Assembly (NCBI GenBank): GCA_035628505.1 | Contig: DASPJR010000109.1 | Coordinates: forward strand, 1 to 54,863 | Source: DASPJR01 sp035628505 | Lineage (GTDB): Bacteria; Planctomycetota; SZUA-567; H5-PLA8 | Direction: 5' to 3' | DNA length: 54,863 nucleotides | Shown here: in pieces, positions 10,001 through 17,671 of the stretch | How positions within the stretch are numbered: the stretch's first letter is position 1 | Layout: each line of letters starts with the position of its first letter | Program-made: the position numbers and the translations under genes | Notes under the pieces: generated by a model | What the model was told of the DNA's origin: nothing | Database searches by the model: none | The model's input: the letters and a program-made list of their open reading frames with translations, nothing else

Positions 10001-10373
10001 CTTTCCACGTGAACAGGTCGTAGATTTCTTCTTCAAGCTGAAAGCGCAGGGACTCGGTAATGTCCAGCGGCTTGATCATGTTCAGCTTGACCAGGACATC
10101 GCCAAGCTTGCTCCGCTGGTCGCTGGTACGCTGGACCTTTAACGCTTCACTCAGCTGGGATTCAGTCAGCTTGCCGCGTGCGACCAGCAGATCGCCCAGA
10201 CGCACGCGTTCGGCGACTTTGTCGGAAAGAACCGCGATTTCGCCGTGCGCTATGGCGATGAGCTTTTCGCCTGTGCCGCTGGATACCGTAAGAACGCCCG
10301 TGGCGCGCTGGTCGCTGAGCGTCTGAAACAGTTCTGCCAGACCGATACTGTCCAGATCGCCTTTAAGTTTCAT
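7017..10373 (-). CDS. PATAN/DUF4388 - TM - PEGA - PQQ-like propeller protein
   Basis: A 1118-residue single-pass membrane protein with an unusual domain order. Residues 1-95 match DUF4388 (PATAN), starting MKLKGDLDSIGLAELFQTLS. Residues about 60-135 also resemble the N-terminal part of MshE/GspE-type proteins (GDLLVARGKLTESQL, SKLGDVLVKLNMI). A transmembrane segment lies near 326-348 (RMAVLVCSGVGLIAATFFL). It is followed by a long charged helical region with probable TPR or coiled coil to about 660. A PEGA-like domain spans about 678-728 (PVAVNSTPSGARILMDG), and a C-terminal beta-propeller of PQQ type runs from about 757. The cytoplasmic half probably signals or binds partners and the outer half may bind the envelope. 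ATG 10373 was chosen because the domain begins there; 25 upstream in-frame residues look non-coding. Confidence 0.8.
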   Translation of the reverse strand: MKLKGDLDSIGLAELFQTLSDQRATGVLTVSSGTGEKLIAIAHGEIAVLSDKVAERVRLGDLLVARGKLTESQLSEALKVQRTSDQRSKLGDVLVKLNMIKPLDITESLRFQLEEEIYDLFTWKAATFEFDGDQSVDDAASKESQDTNLQRVNLDPQTLIAEASRRMEDWKVIENRLPTPYLCFKLSPKGEELSSKATQATANIIKLLKEGRTIETTVKRSCMGRFNVCKIIVKLLDDGWIFPYPASELKFLASEHRAAGRYSDALYVYRRMLEASQTEAESMELQGLIDDTLDAIRRAQESGASVEGAETISYKEAAERYKRRQNRTRMAVLVCSGVGLIAATFFLTQSLRPPKGINEDYQQAYQDASEAQRKQQYQKAVSIWREFQRKISRSSPTYELIEEQITALLVQDDAYLREYMARIKTLAANNPTEADAEYQKLLKELVEKLPDSPYIATINDELEQLKLRRQKEENARRAEQVKGLVTQAQDLLKQRKYTAARKLCAEIANTAPAGSTEDQQTQKILKELSAIEERSAQAIKKAEEALAANKAEQAITLYDSAGNEWPELLTAENGRREASRLKRRADDLQQIISTGRSFAERRSYIEALERMETAARDYPEFEATAAARAKIVELKETIVGIDSRIAEAQAAVKRGDKAGARKLYSDLLKEYSSHLATRKVDIPVAVNSTPSGARILMDGVDAGVTPADILIKVDKPVDLRIELAGYAPKERRLERLGFESLEIRETLEREAHNIITFKEPIYAPPRVIGKSLYVLHGSTMTVMSPQDHSIQWTLEKLLDASADTRPNPAGTGAPVFVTDKSWWYPRWPPMPRSETSLLLPLRSRDILEINTAAKSVRTLITLPAEPVGWPYLERRSQIAGKALLAVACTDGKIRAYDVEKMSSTLWEKAIDTAPPTEVTFATGLCARSGGGFVALSTKGKLAGYNINIAEKPESWSRDLAQPLAEHNSLPESPDEELAALVLRNGKVVVVDLDARGATQWELNVAQPMDEVTHALVAKDGIYVATRRGDICKYSREKASGRPTLIWKRALNGPCDLPLHAGKSLYAISQFGTTYAISPADGQIRWMYKVPGTPTILSDSGEVLYIATQEGKLLVLKAD

Positions 10374-10489
10374 GCCTGCAGTACGCCCTTCGTTGGAATC
10401 GTATAAAGCGGCGCCATTGCAACAGATGCGCGCCCTGTTGGCAAGCACCAGAATGTTTAAATCAGCTTTGTTTTCTGACGGGAAATAAT

Positions 10490-11350
10490 TTAGCGCGGAT
10501 CCGCGTACTTACGAACCTTTTCATTGAAGCGGTCGTTCTCCGGCGGATCGATGCTCTCGAGCCGGCGATCGCGCTCGTCTTTGGCCAGTTCACGGAATTC
10601 GCTGCCCCGGTTCTTGCCTTCGATCGCACGCCGCACTTCGCGGTCTTCAGCCATTCGCGTAGCGGGCGTGGCAGGCTTGACGATGTACTCGACAAGCTCC
10701 TGCCGGAAAACTTCTTCGCCGGCGAAGAACTTGGATCGCCGCACCAGTCCCACCGCGGGCGCAAACCAGTATTTGAAGATCTCCTTGCGGTCGCGCGATT
10801 CCTGGCGTGCGACCACGCACTGGCTGAACGCTCCGGCCGGCGTCGTCACGGAAGCGGAAGCCGATTCAATTTCGAAGAACAGGTCCTCGCCGCCCGAACC
10901 GGTCACGACCCATTTGTAGCCGGTGTGCGGAGGCAGGATCAGCAGGTAACTGCGGCCGCGGACGCTCTGAAAACCGATATAGCCGTTCTTCTTCGACCAG
11001 ACCTGCTCGGCGGTATCGTAAACGGCTTTGTAGGTCAGTTCGTCGACCGCATCGCGCATGTCCAGCACGACACGGCGCGCCACCGCCTTCGCGCCAGATG
11101 AAGCCTCTGAATGCTTTTCGTTGTCCGCGCGCGGCACCGAGGCATCGTCTTCCCGGGGAGCAGTCTCGATCACTTGTCCGGCTTCAAGCCTCTTCAGCAG
11201 CGGCATGTCCAGCAGGCGGTATTCCCAGCGATTGCCGTCGCGCAGCGGCATATAGTCGGTCCGTGGAACGGACTTCTCGCAGCCGGCAAGCAGCAGCAAC
11301 CCGATGAGTGGCAGAGCAAAACGAGCGGCGCGATTGATTGAATCAGGCAT
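10490..11350 (-). CDS. Putative lipoprotein
   Basis: A 286-residue protein beginning MPDSINRAARFALPLIGLLLLAGCEKS, a type II signal peptide with lipobox LAGC and lipidated Cys24. The body contains DGNRWEYRLLDMP, YLLILPPHTGYKWVVTGSG and FKYWFAPAVGLVRRSKFF. This block pattern (length of leader, thioester-free beta sandwich, GLVR near the end) is common in uncharacterised bacterial lipoproteins. The last 60 residues are highly charged. ATG 11350 is the start that gives the signal peptide; the frame remains open upstream but loses it. It precedes the PATAN-PEGA gene by 116 bases on the same strand and may be co-transcribed. Function unknown. Confidence 0.75.
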   Translation of the reverse strand: MPDSINRAARFALPLIGLLLLAGCEKSVPRTDYMPLRDGNRWEYRLLDMPLLKRLEAGQVIETAPREDDASVPRADNEKHSEASSGAKAVARRVVLDMRDAVDELTYKAVYDTAEQVWSKKNGYIGFQSVRGRSYLLILPPHTGYKWVVTGSGGEDLFFEIESASASVTTPAGAFSQCVVARQESRDRKEIFKYWFAPAVGLVRRSKFFAGEEVFRQELVEYIVKPATPATRMAEDREVRRAIEGKNRGSEFRELAKDERDRRLESIDPPENDRFNEKVRKYADPR

Positions 11351-11420
11351 GGAAGAATGACGCCTCAGTGGGTTCGTTCCTTCATGTATCGGGTGATGAA
11401 CTAAACTCAGCCAGCAAAAT

Positions 11421-11810
11421 TTACTCGTAGCGTTTACGCACGGCCCACTTGCGGATTGCTTCTCCGCCGACCCAGCCGATTGCCGCGCCAAGGAGCATTC
11501 CAAAGAACACGCTTGCAGTGGCATAAAGTGCCGGACCCATGCGCCCGGTAAAGACGTAGCCTTTTGGCGAGGGCTCGATGCCCAGACGCAGAGAAATCGC
11601 CATGTACGACGGTAGAAACAGCGGGCTCGGCTGCCACTGTGCGGCCGGAATTCCGCGCGGCGGCACGTCGCCCGCGCGCGGCACCGGATCAAAGTAAATG
11701 CACGCGCCGCCGTAAACACCGCCGAGCATCAGGGATGAAAAGAGAATGAAGCGGAAGAGCGAAAGGCCTTTCGGGAGCCCGCCGCCCTCGCCGGCGCGAG
11801 ATGTTATCAT
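11421..11810 (-). CDS. Small two-TM membrane protein, function unknown
   Basis: A 129-residue protein with two hydrophobic spans, about 19-38 (LFRFILFSSLMLGGVYGGAC) and about 95-114 (LYATASVFFGMLLGAAIGWV), and a basic C-terminus. The segment between the spans (60 residues, Pro-rich) should be extracytoplasmic. Its ATG overlaps the TGA of the PIN-domain gene as ATGA, so the two are probably translationally coupled. Both could belong to one transcript with the downstream lipoprotein. No family recognised. A start further downstream is possible, as no strong ribosome-binding site precedes 11810. Confidence 0.55.
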   Translation of the reverse strand: MITSRAGEGGGLPKGLSLFRFILFSSLMLGGVYGGACIYFDPVPRAGDVPPRGIPAAQWQPSPLFLPSYMAISLRLGIEPSPKGYVFTGRMGPALYATASVFFGMLLGAAIGWVGGEAIRKWAVRKRYE

Positions 11811-12244
11811 GGCGATTCTGGAAAAAGACGGAACCGTAACCCAACATATGTGAAATGTTTATAGCCCGTAAAAATGTCGGAGATCCCGTTTTCCAACATC
11901 AGATGCATGGTCGTAAAATCTACGATCGAAATGTCGGGTTTGTCGATGAACTTCTTTTTCAACTCCCAAGCTGAATCGAGCGTATGACGGCTCGCAGGCA
12001 GAATTCTTATCAGCCCGTCTTTCTCTGACGCGATTACTCTGTTGATGAAATTGACGGCTGAGGGCGGATCAAGTCGGGAAAACAACAGAGTGATCGTTTC
12101 GATCAAGATCTGCTCTGAGGTGACGTACTGGTATCCTGCACTTAGAAGCTCGGCATGTGTTCTCGTAGCAGCAAGATGATAGTTATCATCTTGCGAAGCA
12201 AGCGCGCCCCACGCCCAGGTATCGATGAAAATCTGTAAACTCAT
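11807..12244 (-). CDS. PIN-domain protein, probable toxin ribonuclease
   Basis: A 145-residue PIN-fold protein of VapC type. The acidic metal-binding residues are visible: Asp8 in FIDTWAW, Glu49 in ILIET, Asp104 and Asp109 in DKPDISIVDF, and Asp123 in ISDIFTGYKHF. The family cuts RNA, often initiator tRNA or rRNA, in an Mg-dependent way, and is inhibited by its partner antitoxin. Length is typical (130-150). Its ATG overlaps the TGA of the upstream small gene (ATGA), the usual toxin-antitoxin coupling. Whether it is an active toxin or a housekeeping PIN nuclease is inferred from context only. Confidence 0.85.
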   Translation of the reverse strand: MSLQIFIDTWAWGALASQDDNYHLAATRTHAELLSAGYQYVTSEQILIETITLLFSRLDPPSAVNFINRVIASEKDGLIRILPASRHTLDSAWELKKKFIDKPDISIVDFTTMHLMLENGISDIFTGYKHFTYVGLRFRLFPESP

Positions 12245-12489
12245 TGCCCATTCTGCATATTGCCTGCAGCGCCGTAGATGTATTTATCGTGGTTCTCAGC
12301 TAGATCCTTGGGCCCGCCTTTGCAAATACCGATAACACCGGCAAGCGGATCTTTCGACCCTGCCGTGGCTGCGTTGGACTGCTCCACTGGAAGTATCGTT
12401 ACCTGGACTCGGGCCTTTTCATTGAGGGGTATGGCACGATCCAATTTCAAAGAACCGTTTTCATACGTCGCTTCAACCGTGATCGTCAT
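12241..12489 (-). CDS. AF2212/DUF104-like antitoxin
   Basis: An 82-residue protein that opens MTITVEATYENGSLKLDRA and then PLNEKARVQVTI. This short beta-strand module is known from AF2212/DUF104-like antitoxins that pair with PIN toxins. The rest is polar, without recognised domain, and could wrap the toxin. ATG 12489 has GGAGG with 5-base spacing (complement of 12495-12499); the alternative GTG at 12495 would overlap that site. It precedes and overlaps the PIN gene by 4 bases. Such antitoxins usually repress their own promoter together with the toxin, but no operator was identified. Confidence 0.75.
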   Translation of the reverse strand: MTITVEATYENGSLKLDRAIPLNEKARVQVTILPVEQSNAATAGSKDPLAGVIGICKGGPKDLAENHDKYIYGAAGNMQNGQ

Positions 12490-12611
12490 AAGCACCTCCG
12501 GCTGAAGTATACCATATAAGCACCCTCGCCCAGGCTCTTATTTAAGGACCATAACTGCCGCTACAACGTCAGTTGTGCGGGAGTGCAGAGGACATAGAAG
12601 ACTAAGTTCTA

Positions 12612-12653
12612 GTGTCTCCGTGTCCCCTGTGTCATCCGTGACTCCGTGGTGAA
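12612..12653. repeat. Degenerate 8/9-mer array (GTGTCTCC type)
   Basis: Tandem units GTGTCTCC, GTGTCCCCT, GTGTCATCC, GTGACTCC lead into GTGGTGAAGTCGTGTT. A very similar array with the same tail (GTGTTGAAGTCGTGTTTCG) is at 31602-31646. It lies in the 180-base gap between sucD and the antitoxin gene, both on the minus strand. No complementary arm is obvious. Confidence 0.75.
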
Positions 12654-12670
12654 GTCGTGTTCGTTCCGCC

Positions 12671-13606
12671 TTACTTCCGCCCCATCTTCTTCAGCAGCGT
12701 AATGCCCATATCAGAGGGGCTGTCGCAGACGGCGATGCCGGCGTCCTTCATGGCGGCGACCTTGCTTTCGGCTGTGCCCGCGTTGCCGGAGACGATCGCG
12801 CCGGCGTGGCCCATGCGGCGGCCCGGGGGCGCCGTGCGGCCGGCGATGAATCCTGCCACCGGCTTCTTCATGTTTTTCTTGATCCACGCCGATGCTTCTT
12901 CTTCGGCGCTGCCGCCGATTTCACCGATCATGATCAGGCCGGCGGTCTGCGGATCGTCGTTGAACATTTTCAGCACATCGATGAAGTCGGTGCCCTTCAC
13001 CGGATCGCCGCCGATCCCGACACAGCTGGACTGGCCGAAGCCCTGTGAGGTGATCTGCCAGACGGCTTCGTAGGTGAGCGTGCCGGAGCGCGAGAGCACG
13101 CCAAGGTCGCCCTTGCGGTGAATGTATCCGGGCATGATGCCGATCTTGCACTCTTCGGGCGTGATCACGCCGGGGCAGTTGGGGCCCACGAGGCGTACGT
13201 GCGGCTTGAGCTTCAGCGCCTGTTGCACCTTCACCATGTCCATTACGGGAATGCCTTCGGTGATGCAGCAGATCAGCGGAATATTCGCTTCGGCCGCTTC
13301 GATGATGGCATCCGCCGCGAAGGGCGGGGGAACGAAGATCATGGTCGCGTCGGCGCCGGTGGCTTTCACGGCCGCTTCCACGGTGTTGTACACGGGAATC
13401 TTGGCCGCGGGCGCTTTCTGTTTTCCATCAAAGCCGCCGCCGGTCTCGATGGCATCGATGTCGAACGTCGTGCCGCCCTTGCCGGGTGTGACTCCGCCAA
13501 CCATCTTGGTGCCGTAGTAGTAGCAGCCTTTGGTGTGAGTGGCTCCCGCGTTGCCAGTGATGCCCTGACAGATGACGCGTGTATTCTTATTGACAAGGAT
13601 GCTCAT
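12671..13606 (-). CDS. sucD: Succinyl-CoA ligase (ADP/GDP-forming) alpha subunit
   Basis: A 311-residue protein matching SucD in full. The N-terminal CoA-binding Rossmann region contains CQGITGNAGATHTKGC, with VGPNCPGVI in the middle and SRSGTLTYEA before the ligase domain. The phosphohistidine loop is GHAGAIV with His267. The enzyme interconverts succinyl-CoA and succinate with substrate-level phosphorylation in the TCA cycle, as an alpha-beta complex. The beta subunit gene sucC, normally immediately upstream, is absent from this window. ATG 13606 starts the conserved MSILVNKNTRVI; 13 further upstream residues look non-coding. The downstream gap holds a repeat array. Confidence 0.93.
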   Translation of the reverse strand: MSILVNKNTRVICQGITGNAGATHTKGCYYYGTKMVGGVTPGKGGTTFDIDAIETGGGFDGKQKAPAAKIPVYNTVEAAVKATGADATMIFVPPPFAADAIIEAAEANIPLICCITEGIPVMDMVKVQQALKLKPHVRLVGPNCPGVITPEECKIGIMPGYIHRKGDLGVLSRSGTLTYEAVWQITSQGFGQSSCVGIGGDPVKGTDFIDVLKMFNDDPQTAGLIMIGEIGGSAEEEASAWIKKNMKKPVAGFIAGRTAPPGRRMGHAGAIVSGNAGTAESKVAAMKDAGIAVCDSPSDMGITLLKKMGRK

Positions 13607-13726
13607 TGGCTTTGTTCGTCCCCTTAGTCTGTTGCCTGTACACAAGCGCTGAAAATCTGAAGTGGAGTAGCGTAATAGCTCACCGTGCGGGCGTAAAGTT
13701 AAAGTGCGCAGCCGCGAAAAGCAGGA

Positions 13727-14074
13727 TCAGAGCACCTGTTTGCCGGACTCGCCCGTGCGGATGCGCACGGCGTCTTCGAGCGGCAGCACGAAAATTTTGC
13801 CATCGCCGATGGAGCCTTCCGGCCCCGTCCGGCCCGCTTCGGTAATCGCCTGCAGCGCCAGGTTCAGCTCACCTTGCGTGCAGGCGATTTCCAGGCGAAC
13901 TTTCGGCACGAGCTGGAAGCTGTATTCGGCGCCCCGGTACACTTCCTTGTGTCCCTTCTGCCGCCCGTAACCCTCGCACTCGGAGACGGTCATGCCCAGG
14001 CAGCCGATGTCATTAAGCTTCTCGCGGACGGCGCGCAGCGAGGTCGCACGAATGATGCAGATAATCCAGTACAT
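13727..14074 (-). CDS. glnB: Nitrogen regulatory protein P-II (copy 2)
   Basis: A second, clearly different P-II of 115 residues. It keeps GYGRQKGHKEVYRGAEY, the C-terminal GKIFVLPLEDAVRIRTGESG, and a basic PKVRLEI strand. ATG 14074 is preferred over 14080 because it places the T-loop Tyr at residue 51, as in the family. The N-terminus MYWIICIIRATSLRAVREKL is atypical (MKxIxAIIRP is usual), which may mean different effector or partner choice. It lies 120 bases upstream of sucD on the same strand. No amtB or glutamine synthetase gene is nearby. Confidence 0.9.
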   Translation of the reverse strand: MYWIICIIRATSLRAVREKLNDIGCLGMTVSECEGYGRQKGHKEVYRGAEYSFQLVPKVRLEIACTQGELNLALQAITEAGRTGPEGSIGDGKIFVLPLEDAVRIRTGESGKQVL

Positions 14075-14141
14075 AGGCATTGCTTTCTGCTTGCTGTTCG
14101 ATTTCCGGCGCCCCGCCGGTACCCCTGTTTTTTAAAGCGAA

Positions 14142-15659
14142 CTACGAACCATGCGCGGCCTTTTCGGGCTCCTTCACTTCCGGTACTCCCGGCACTCCTG
14201 GCACTTCTGGCAGAGCGGCCAGCGGCTTAGATTCCAGCCCCGCCGCCCCCTTGGGCTTCTCGGCGATGGTGACGATCGATAGGCCATGCCACGGTAAAAG
14301 CCAGTCAATGCGCCGCCAGAGCCACACCAGCGAATCGAACATCTTGAGCTGGTACTTGGCCATGCGCGTGCGCCGCAGAATCTTTCCATTTAAAAACCAG
14401 CCGAAGACCCCAATGCGGTTGAAATGGAATGTCTTGCGCACTTCAAAGCCGGCTGCTTTCAGTGCCTCATTGAGCTGCTGCGGCGTGTAGCGCTTGACGT
14501 GTTCCAGCGCCTTGTCCAGCGGGCAGTAGAGCCAGGGGCCCTGCGGCACGAGGATGATTGCGCGCCCGCCGGGTTCGAGCACATCATACATATTTTTCAG
14601 CGCTGCCGCAGAATCCGGAATGTGCTCGAGCACGTTCAGGCAGACGACCGTGTCCACCTGTCCGGCGTACGGCGCAAACTGCTCGGCCTTCTCCGCGTCA
14701 ATTGAGACAGCCTCGAGCGACGTATTGCGCTGCTTGAGCGAGTCCAGCACTTCCAGATGCAGCGGGTCCATTTCGCTGGCGATGTAGCGTTCGCGCGGCA
14801 GAAGCTGCAATGTCATGTTGCCGATGCCGGCGCCGATCTCCAGCACGCGATGGCCCATGAACGGCCGCACGGCCGTGTCGGCCATCCAGCGGTTGAAGCG
14901 CGTGGCCTTGCTGATGCTGGCCAGAATTTCGTGGCCAGACTTTTCATCGTAGAGGTCGTCGATGAGCCAGTATTTGACGATCACGCCCAGCGCTCGGATG
15001 CCGTCTTTCCAGGTGATTTTTTTGCCTTCCAGATACGTGCGGCCGTCATAGCTGATCGGCACCTCATAGATGCGCAGCCCGCGTTTGGCGATCTTGGCCG
15101 TAATTTCTGGTTCGAGCCCAAATCCGCGGCAGCGAATGGGAATGGATTTCAGGACCGATGTCCGGAAGGCTTTGTAGCCGGTCTCCATATCGGTCAGGTT
15201 GAGGTCGGTGAATATATTCGAGAGGGTGGTCAGGACCCGGTTGCCGAAACTATGCCAGAAATATAAAACCCGTCGCCGCTCACCTGACAGGAAGCGTGAC
15301 CCATAAACGACATCCGCATGGCCCTGAAGAAGCGGGCCTAAAATTTTCACATAGTCCTGAGGGTCGTATTCCAAATCGGCATCCTGAAAAATGGAAATTT
15401 CGCCGGTCGCGGCGGCAATGGCGGTTCGCACGGCCGCGCCTTTGCCGGCGTTTTTTGAGTGTTTAATAAAATGGATGGTGTCGGGGTTTTCGCGCGCGAG
15501 CTGTTCCAGGATTTCACGGGTGCCATCGGTCGAACCGTCGTCGACGATGACCAGTTCACGGCTCATAGCGGCCGGGAGCGGAGCGGCAAGCACGCGGCGG
15601 ACGAGCTCGGCAACGAGGTAGCGCTCATTGAAAACGGGTATGAGGACGCTTAGTTTCAC
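14142..15659 (-). CDS. Glycosyltransferase family 2 - SAM methyltransferase fusion
   Basis: A 505-residue two-domain protein. Residues 1-225 are a GT2 enzyme of the dolichyl-phosphate-glucose/undecaprenyl type: KLSVLIPVFNERYLVAEL, VIVDDGSTDGT, GKGAAVRTAI and the metal-binding region FQDADLEYDP. Residues about 260-400 are a class I methyltransferase with VLEIGAGIGNMTLQL and VVCLNVLEHIPDS. The rest resembles the C-terminal part of SAM-dependent enzymes. The tail is a Pro-Gly-Val repeat. GTG 15659 starts exactly at the conserved strand; a TATAAC sequence only a few bases upstream hints at a leaderless or very short leader mRNA, while an ATG at 15716 is the alternative. Likely role: lipid-linked sugar modification in envelope synthesis. 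Confidence 0.82.
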   Translation of the reverse strand: MKLSVLIPVFNERYLVAELVRRVLAAPLPAAMSRELVIVDDGSTDGTREILEQLARENPDTIHFIKHSKNAGKGAAVRTAIAAATGEISIFQDADLEYDPQDYVKILGPLLQGHADVVYGSRFLSGERRRVLYFWHSFGNRVLTTLSNIFTDLNLTDMETGYKAFRTSVLKSIPIRCRGFGLEPEITAKIAKRGLRIYEVPISYDGRTYLEGKKITWKDGIRALGVIVKYWLIDDLYDEKSGHEILASISKATRFNRWMADTAVRPFMGHRVLEIGAGIGNMTLQLLPRERYIASEMDPLHLEVLDSLKQRNTSLEAVSIDAEKAEQFAPYAGQVDTVVCLNVLEHIPDSAAALKNMYDVLEPGGRAIILVPQGPWLYCPLDKALEHVKRYTPQQLNEALKAAGFEVRKTFHFNRIGVFGWFLNGKILRRTRMAKYQLKMFDSLVWLWRRIDWLLPWHGLSIVTIAEKPKGAAGLESKPLAALPEVPGVPGVPEVKEPEKAAHGS

Positions 15660-15883
15660 GCGGGCGCCGTTATAACAAAACGGGACAGTTCGCGCCAATC
15701 CTTGTCTGATTTGCACAAGTGCAGAGTCTGCTTAGACCTAGGCGCCTGACAACTGGCGGCCGATTTGCGTTTATCCGAAATCGTCGGCAAAACCGGGCTA
15801 AAACGAGAATGAATCGTGTAACTTTTGCTCTCTTTCGTGGCACGATGTAACTGTCTTCCTAGCGCAGGTTTACGGAGATTCAA

Positions 15884-17407
15884 ATGGGCACTGCAACGCA
15901 GCACGGATTCTCGGAGCGCCAGCAGCGCACCAGAAGACAGTCGACAGTGCTCAGCCCGGCTGACAAGAGCCTGCGTACCTGTCTTAATCTGACTCCGATT
16001 CCCATCGGCCATCTGAATCATGATCTGCGTTTTACTTTCGTCAATGCGGCCATGGTTGAACTCGCCGGGCGCGCATCCTCAGAGATGATCGGCAAGAACA
16101 TCGGCGACATTTTCCCAGCGCTTGAAGGCTGGCGCAACCTCCGGACGAATGCCGTCCAGCACGGCAGCGATGGGCAGATGGCGATTCTGACGTCCGGAGG
16201 CGGAGATTGCGACCACTCGTTTGTGCTCACCTTCATTCCCAGTCCCGCCAGCGTGCTTGAAAACGGCTCGACAGATCATTCGGTCATCAAGAACAGCCAG
16301 GCCTGTGACCGCCGCGACGAATTTCTTGCGGTGCTCGAACACGAACTGCGCAACCCGCTGACGCCCATGCTCGCCTGGACGGAAGTGCTCAAGCAGGACC
16401 CGGCGATTACGCCCAACATGCGCCGCGCGGTCGAAGCCATCGAGAAGAGCGTGCGCCAGCAGCGTACGCTGGTCGAAGATCTGCTCGATCTTGCCGGCCT
16501 GCGCAATGGACGCGTCGTGTGCGAACAGGTGCCCCTTGAGCTCAACGCGGTGCTGACGGAAGTGATCACACGCGCACGCGATAAAGCGCAGGAAAAAGGC
16601 GTCATCCTCATCTTCGAATCGCAGTCGCAACACGTTGAAGTGAGGGGCGACCGCCTGCGCCTGCTGCAGATGTTTGAGAACCTGGTAGATAACGCCATCA
16701 AGTTCACTCCCACTGGAGCACGCGTCAACGCGCGACTGACATGTACCGGCACCTGGGTGCGCGTTGACGTACTGGATTCGGGCATTGGCATTCCGCCTGA
16801 ATTCATGAGCCAGATCTTCAAGCCTTTCACGCAGGCTCACCCGCTGTCCTCGCGCCACCGCCGTGGTCTGGGACTGGGACTGGCCCTGGTGAAGGAACTC
16901 ACCCAGCAGCACGGCGGCCGCATCGAGGTGACTTCCGACGGCGAAAGCAAAGGCGCTCAGTTCAGTGTTTTCCTGCCTATGTGCCCGGTGCTCAAGCCCA
17001 ACGCTCCGGCTCCTTCGACCCTGTTGTCCGGCCGCAGCCGCAAAGTCCTGATCGTCGAAGACCGCGACGATACCCGCGAGGCGCTGCGCATGCTCCTGGA
17101 AGCGTGGGGCGTCCAGATCGCCGAAGCACCCGACGGAGAAAGCGGCCTCAAGCTGATCGGCGAGTTCAAGCCGGACCTGGTGCTGTGCGACTTGTCCATG
17201 CCGGTGATGGACGGCTGGACGATGGCGCGCGAAATCCGCACGCGCTACCCGCATCTGAAGATTCCGCTGATTGCCATGAGCGGCCACGGCACGCCGGCCG
17301 ACGTGCGCCACTCGCTGCACTGCGGCTTCAGGGCGCACCTGGTCAAGCCCTGCGAGGCCAGCGTTCTTCTCACCATTCTCACCGAGTACCTGCCAGTCAA
17401 GCAGTAG
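15884..17407 (+). CDS. Hybrid sensor histidine kinase (PAS-HisKA-HATPase-REC)
   Basis: A 507-residue soluble two-component protein. Residues about 35-110 form a PAS-like sensor (LNHDLRFTFVNAAMVELAG). HisKA carries His153 in LEHELRNPLTPML. The ATPase has NLVDNAIKFT, DSGIGIP and GLGLGLALVKE. A C-terminal receiver domain follows with VLIVEDRDDTREALRM, phospho-acceptor Asp436 in VLCDLSMPVMDGW, and the conserved Lys in LVKPCE. There are no membrane spans, so it senses an internal cue. Phosphate probably moves from His153 to Asp436 and on to an Hpt protein not in the window. ATG 15884 has GGAG 6 bases upstream. It is divergent from the glycosyltransferase. Confidence 0.9.
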   Translation: MGTATQHGFSERQQRTRRQSTVLSPADKSLRTCLNLTPIPIGHLNHDLRFTFVNAAMVELAGRASSEMIGKNIGDIFPALEGWRNLRTNAVQHGSDGQMAILTSGGGDCDHSFVLTFIPSPASVLENGSTDHSVIKNSQACDRRDEFLAVLEHELRNPLTPMLAWTEVLKQDPAITPNMRRAVEAIEKSVRQQRTLVEDLLDLAGLRNGRVVCEQVPLELNAVLTEVITRARDKAQEKGVILIFESQSQHVEVRGDRLRLLQMFENLVDNAIKFTPTGARVNARLTCTGTWVRVDVLDSGIGIPPEFMSQIFKPFTQAHPLSSRHRRGLGLGLALVKELTQQHGGRIEVTSDGESKGAQFSVFLPMCPVLKPNAPAPSTLLSGRSRKVLIVEDRDDTREALRMLLEAWGVQIAEAPDGESGLKLIGEFKPDLVLCDLSMPVMDGWTMAREIRTRYPHLKIPLIAMSGHGTPADVRHSLHCGFRAHLVKPCEASVLLTILTEYLPVKQ

Positions 17408-17422
17408 GCTTTGCTCCTTTTT

Positions 17423-17478
17423 AACGCCAAGGCCGCCAAGATCGCCAAGGACGCCAAGGGGAAGAGAAACTTGGCGTT
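17423..17478. repeat. Nonamer array (NNCGCCAAG x4) with inverted unit
   Basis: Four nonamers in exact register, AACGCCAAG, GCCGCCAAG, ATCGCCAAG, GACGCCAAG, fill 17423-17458. After 11 bases one complementary unit CTTGGCGTT follows at 17470-17478. The array starts 15 bases after the kinase stop codon. The same unit family recurs at 18560-18585 and 28765-28833. Confidence 0.92.
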
Positions 17479-17510
17479 GGCAGTACTCGAACAGCCAACA
17501 GAATCTCTCA

Positions 17511-17627
17511 TTTGAAAGTTCAAAATTTAGAATTTAAAGCGAACGGCCACGACTTTGTGGCGCGAACTTTAGTTCGCGCACCTTCCGCCCGCTTTCAAAT
17601 CTAAACTTTTAAAATTTCAAACCTAAA
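17511..17627. repeat. A/T heptamer inverted arrays flanking a 9-bp perfect hairpin
   Basis: Four heptamers fill 17511-17538 (TTTGAAA, GTTCAAA, ATTTAGA, ATTTAAA). Five roughly complementary ones fill 17593-17627 (TTTCAAA, TCTAAAC, TTTTAAA, ATTTCAA, ACCTAAA). Between them GCGCGAACT at 17560-17568 pairs perfectly with AGTTCGCGC at 17571-17579. It is a nested palindrome inside a convergent gap. Confidence 0.88.
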
Positions 17628-17643
17628 ATTCAGTTGCCGTTAA

Positions 17644-17671
17644 CCAGAAACTAGAAACTAGAAACCAGAAA
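17644..17671. repeat. Heptamer array CYAGAAA x4
   Basis: CCAGAAA, CTAGAAA, CTAGAAA, CCAGAAA stand in exact register at 17644-17671, 15 bases before the stop of the convergent gene at 17686. The unit is the complement of the GTTTCTG family at 6919-7010, 10 kb away. Confidence 0.9.

Noticed and set aside
15838..15853. sigma54 promoter (TGGCAC) before the histidine kinase
   Set aside because: The -12 GC box is absent; only the -24 half matches.
16079..17338. 419-residue minus-strand frame opposite the histidine kinase
   Set aside because: Shadow; all kinase motifs are on the plus strand.
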